In this document: piece after piece, positions 61,465 to 64,000 of the stretch
How positions within the stretch are numbered: position 1 is the stretch's first letter
How the letters are laid out: every line of letters starts with the position of its first letter
Assembly (NCBI GenBank): GCA_041584755.1
Contig: JBFHDK010000004.1
Coordinates: forward strand, 1-64,000
From: HB2-32-21 sp003448675
Lineage (GTDB): Bacteria > Pseudomonadota > Gammaproteobacteria > Pseudomonadales > Porticoccaceae
Direction: 5' to 3'
Length of the DNA stretch: 64,000 nucleotides
The notes under the pieces: generated by a model
What the model was told of the DNA's origin: nothing
The model's input: only the letters and a program-made list of their open reading frames with translations
Database searches by the model: none
Made by a program: the position numbers and the translations under genes

Positions 61465-62205
61465 ATGGATATTTTAACTCTCATTGGAGTAGCGCTGGCG
61501 TTCATTGCCATTGTTGGCGGTAATGCGCTTGAAGGCGGTCACTTTGATTCCCTCCTTCAGGGCACCGCATTTATTATTGTGTTCGGCGGCACACTTGGCG
61601 CCATCATGGTTCAAACCCCCCTGGCAACTTTTTTTCACGCGCTGAAAATCATCAAATGGATATTTGTAACACCAACGCAGGACGCGGCGAATACCATCAG
61701 CAACATCATGGAATGGAGTCAGATGTCCCGCAGGGAGGGTTTGTTGAGTTTGCAGTCCCTGATTGATCAGGAAAAAGACCCCTTTATCCAGCAAACTTTG
61801 ACGCTATTGGTGGACGGCAACGAGCCCGAAGCCATTCGCAGGATAATGGAAGTTAAAATCGCCAGTGAAGAAAGCTTCGACATCCTCGCTGCGAAAGTTT
61901 ATGAGGGCTTGGGTGGCTATAGCCCAACTATTGGCATCATAGGCGCTGTTATGGGCCTCATCCATGTCATGAATAATCTGGCGGACCCTTCCAAGCTCGG
62001 TCCTGGTATTGCAGTAGCTTTTGTGGCGACAATCTATGGCGTCGGCCTCGCCAACCTGTTTTTTCTGCCAACGGCGAGCAAACTAAAAGCCATCATTGCC
62101 GAAAAGGCAATGCACCAGGAAATGTTAATAGATGGCATTGTCTGTATTGCCGAAGGTGAAAATCCCCGCAATATTGAAACCAAGCTACAGGGCTACCTAA
62201 AATAA
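61465..62205 (+). CDS. motC: Flagellar stator subunit MotC (MotA/PomA type)
   Basis: 246 residues, four membrane helices with a large cytosolic loop. It matches the MotA-family layout; start MDILTLIGVALAFIAIVGGN, then FGGTLGAIMVQTPL and the late GGYSPTIGIIGAVMGLIHVM. The name follows the Pseudomonas position after fliA, with motD. Proton- or sodium-driven use cannot be told apart by eye. Confidence 0.92.
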   Translation: MDILTLIGVALAFIAIVGGNALEGGHFDSLLQGTAFIIVFGGTLGAIMVQTPLATFFHALKIIKWIFVTPTQDAANTISNIMEWSQMSRREGLLSLQSLIDQEKDPFIQQTLTLLVDGNEPEAIRRIMEVKIASEESFDILAAKVYEGLGGYSPTIGIIGAVMGLIHVMNNLADPSKLGPGIAVAFVATIYGVGLANLFFLPTASKLKAIIAEKAMHQEMLIDGIVCIAEGENPRNIETKLQGYLK

Positions 62206-62214
62206 AACCGTACG

Positions 62215-63063
62215 ATGTCCAGACGCAAACAGGAAACAGACAATGATAACCATGAACGCTGGCTGGTATCCTACGCCGATTTTATAACACTCCTGTTCGC
62301 ATTTTTTGTCGTCATGTATTCAGTGTCGTCGGTCAATGAAAGTAAGTTTCGCGTACTGTCGCAGTCACTTGTCTCATCTTTTAAAGATCCAACCCAAACG
62401 CTAACCGCCCCCCAGGTTAGCCGGTTGAGTCAGGTGGGCCACCAATTGGCACCCCATCAGCAGACCATACCCTTCACCGTAACTAACCCTCCCATCCAAT
62501 TAGCCAGCATTTCCTCAATTAGCAATGGAGCGATTGATGTCAGTCACTCCCGGAATAAAGCCGCCACGCAGGGACGGAAAGAACTTGATACCATCGCCGA
62601 CAATCTAAAAAATGTACTCGGTCTACTGGCCGATAAAGATCAAATACAACTAAGGCGAAATAAGGATAGCGTCGAAATAGAAATAAACAGCAGTGTCTTG
62701 TTCGGCAGTGGTAGTAGTAATCTGGCGTCAGAGGCCAATACCGTACTCAGCGCCCTGGCCGACACTCTGAAACACCTTCCCAACCGAATCAATGTCCAGG
62801 GCTTTACCGATAACCTTCCCATTAAAAACCAAATCTTCCCTTCAAACTGGGAGCTATCCGCGGCCCGCGCCGCAACCGTAGTCCGCCTTTTTTCCGAATA
62901 CGGCGTTGAACCCTCCCGCATGGCGTCGATCGGCTATGGAGAACACCGTCCCGTTGCCAGTAACGATACGGCGGATGGTCGAGCGCTTAACCGGCGTATT
63001 GCGATTCTTGTGCTGGGCAGTCCGGTGACAACTCGGGAACCAGGCGAGTGGATCCGTGATTGA
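62215..63063 (+). CDS. motD: Flagellar stator subunit MotD (MotB/OmpA type)
   Basis: 282 residues. One N-terminal membrane helix with the ion-binding aspartate in SYADFITLLFAFFVVMYS, a linker, and a C-terminal OmpA-like peptidoglycan-binding domain (VQGFTDNLPIKNQIFPSNWE, LSAARAATVVRLFSE). It pairs with MotC. The stop overlaps the start of the ParA-like gene by 4 bp. Confidence 0.94.
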   Translation: MSRRKQETDNDNHERWLVSYADFITLLFAFFVVMYSVSSVNESKFRVLSQSLVSSFKDPTQTLTAPQVSRLSQVGHQLAPHQQTIPFTVTNPPIQLASISSISNGAIDVSHSRNKAATQGRKELDTIADNLKNVLGLLADKDQIQLRRNKDSVEIEINSSVLFGSGSSNLASEANTVLSALADTLKHLPNRINVQGFTDNLPIKNQIFPSNWELSAARAATVVRLFSEYGVEPSRMASIGYGEHRPVASNDTADGRALNRRIAILVLGSPVTTREPGEWIRD

Positions 63064-63920
63064 TTTCGAGCGCAACGATCAGCTCAGCCACGAGCATTCA
63101 CTACTCGAACAAGACGAAGCTTTCACTTCAGTCTGAGAATTGGCTTGATTCCACCGTGACGCAAGTTATTGCTATCGCCAACGCCGGAGACACCACCGAC
63201 CATACGACCGCCGTGGTATCCCTTGCAGGCGCGCTGGCGACAGATGGATTGAAAGTATTGATTATCGAAGCGAATGTCGAAGCTCCCATTTCAACCTACT
63301 TTCGTCTTGATGAGGTGTCCGAACCAACGCTTGCCGATATATTTCAGGATGGTGGAATTGTCAGCAAAGATCAATTCACCACACTAGCCTCGGTTTCCGA
63401 CAGCATTTCGGTGAACATCATTGCCGCTGGGAAAAATATTGAGCAGCTCGCAAGCGGTCTCGGCAGTTTCACCGGTAAAGGTTTACTGCTCACCCGCCTG
63501 GTGACGGTACTCCACAATCTCTACGATTATGTGCTGATCTCCTGTGGGCGAAATCTGGATGTGTTACTGGTAAATGCCCTAGCGGCCAGTACTACGCTCG
63601 TTATACCCGCGAGCCTTGGCAACATTGATGCTGAAGCGCTAAAACAGTATCTAAAAATCGTTACCATGGTCGAAGCCGGGAAAAAAGTTACCTTGAGAAA
63701 AATCGCGGTACCCATAGCGCGCGGAATGGAAGCAGCCACTTCGGAACAACAAAAGGAAGAATTGAAATCCCTGTTGGGAGACGAGTTGTGGGAAGGCGTG
63801 ATTCCCACCGACCCACTGTTTGAACGGGCCGCCGAGCGGGGAACCACAATTAGCGAGCTAAACCCCAAAGCGCCAGGCGCGGTTGGCTACAGGAGGCTTT
63901 CCGAAGCTCTGGCTGAATAA
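63060..63920 (+). CDS. ParA/MinD-like protein with a degenerate ATPase site
   Basis: 286 residues. The fold follows ParA/MinD family order: a strand TQVIAIANAG, then a loop AGDTTDHTTAVV where KGG-x-GKT would be expected, then VLIIEANVEAPISTYFRLDE in place of the switch. Both the signature and the P-loop lysine are missing. The C-terminal half is ParA-like but lacks clear DTP. Start is TTG at 63060. In Pseudomonas a ParA gene follows motD and organises chemotaxis arrays; here a non-hydrolysing version is likely. Confidence 0.6.
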   Translation: MISSATISSATSIHYSNKTKLSLQSENWLDSTVTQVIAIANAGDTTDHTTAVVSLAGALATDGLKVLIIEANVEAPISTYFRLDEVSEPTLADIFQDGGIVSKDQFTTLASVSDSISVNIIAAGKNIEQLASGLGSFTGKGLLLTRLVTVLHNLYDYVLISCGRNLDVLLVNALAASTTLVIPASLGNIDAEALKQYLKIVTMVEAGKKVTLRKIAVPIARGMEAATSEQQKEELKSLLGDELWEGVIPTDPLFERAAERGTTISELNPKAPGAVGYRRLSEALAE

Positions 63921-63940
63921 TACGAGTATTTGCGTCGGTT

Positions 63941-63967
63941 TAAATAATTACGAAAAGTTGCCGATAA
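63941..63967 (+). promoter_or_regulatory. Sigma-28 (FliA) promoter at the right edge
   Basis: TAAATAAT (63941-63948), an 11-nt spacer and GCCGATAA (63960-63967). The -10 is identical to the E. coli FliA consensus and the -35 shares TAAA and the spacing. It lies 20 bp after the ParA-like stop and drives whatever follows to the right; an ATG at 63992 may start that gene, which lies beyond the window. Confidence 0.7.
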
Positions 63968-64000
63968 TCTAATAAGTAGTGGGTATCTCAAATGGCTTGT

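Overview
The window reads as one contiguous piece of a gammaproteobacterial chromosome. Gene order and protein character are closest to Pseudomonadales/Cellvibrionales-type marine bacteria. Supporting signs are the hemA-prfA-prmC block diverging from a TPR gene-lolB-ispE-tRNA-Gln-prs-rplY-pth-ychF block, the proA-nadD-rsfS-rlmH-mrdA-rodA-mltB-rlpA-dacA-ybeD-lipB-lipA block, and a Pseudomonas-like flagellar order ending fliA-motC-motD-parA. The genus cannot be fixed from sequence reading alone; a Spongiibacteraceae-like organism is my guess.

Layout. 1-9.7 kb: metabolic and accessory genes (DoxX fragment, FMN-binding glutamate synthase-like protein, MATE exporter, PilZ protein, lipoprotein, D-amino-acid deacylase-type amidohydrolase, luciferase-like oxidoreductase, RNase H-fold protein, tandem universal stress protein). 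9.7-13 kb: prmC, prfA, hemA on the minus strand. 13-21.3 kb: outer-membrane lipoprotein sorting, isoprenoid, PRPP and translation genes with tRNA-Gln and tRNA-Met. 21.3-25.5 kb: an accessory island with a decayed gene, a Fur box, a TonB receptor paired with a secreted redoxin, and a dead IS1595-type element. 25.5-40.1 kb: a long minus-strand series covering a Lon-like protease, lipoate synthesis and the cell-elongation/peptidoglycan machinery. 40.1-47.7 kb: MaoC protein, a GST relic, a Lon-N-domain protein, MAPEG protein and a four-gene MacAB-type exporter. 47.8-49.4 kb: an IS3 relic fused to the relic of a chromosomal integron. 49.6-50.8 kb: CoA-transferase. 51-64 kb: flagellar export, switch, regulator and motor genes (fliLMNOPQR-flhBA-flhFG-fliA-motCD-parA-like).

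The most unusual region is 48.6-49.4 kb. A ferritin-like gene of the encapsulated-ferritin (EncFtn) family sits as a gene cassette between two attC-like sites. It is followed, in the canonical divergent arrangement, by the C-terminal remnant of an integron integrase. The ferritin ends at its core domain, has no visible shell-targeting tail, and no encapsulin shell gene lies in the window. Other points worth attention are a TonB receptor whose only two cysteines form a CxxC in the plug beside a secreted CPWC redoxin under a Fur box, a sigma-54 promoter before fliL, a near-consensus sigma-28 promoter at the right edge, and a ParA-like protein that has lost its Walker A lysine.
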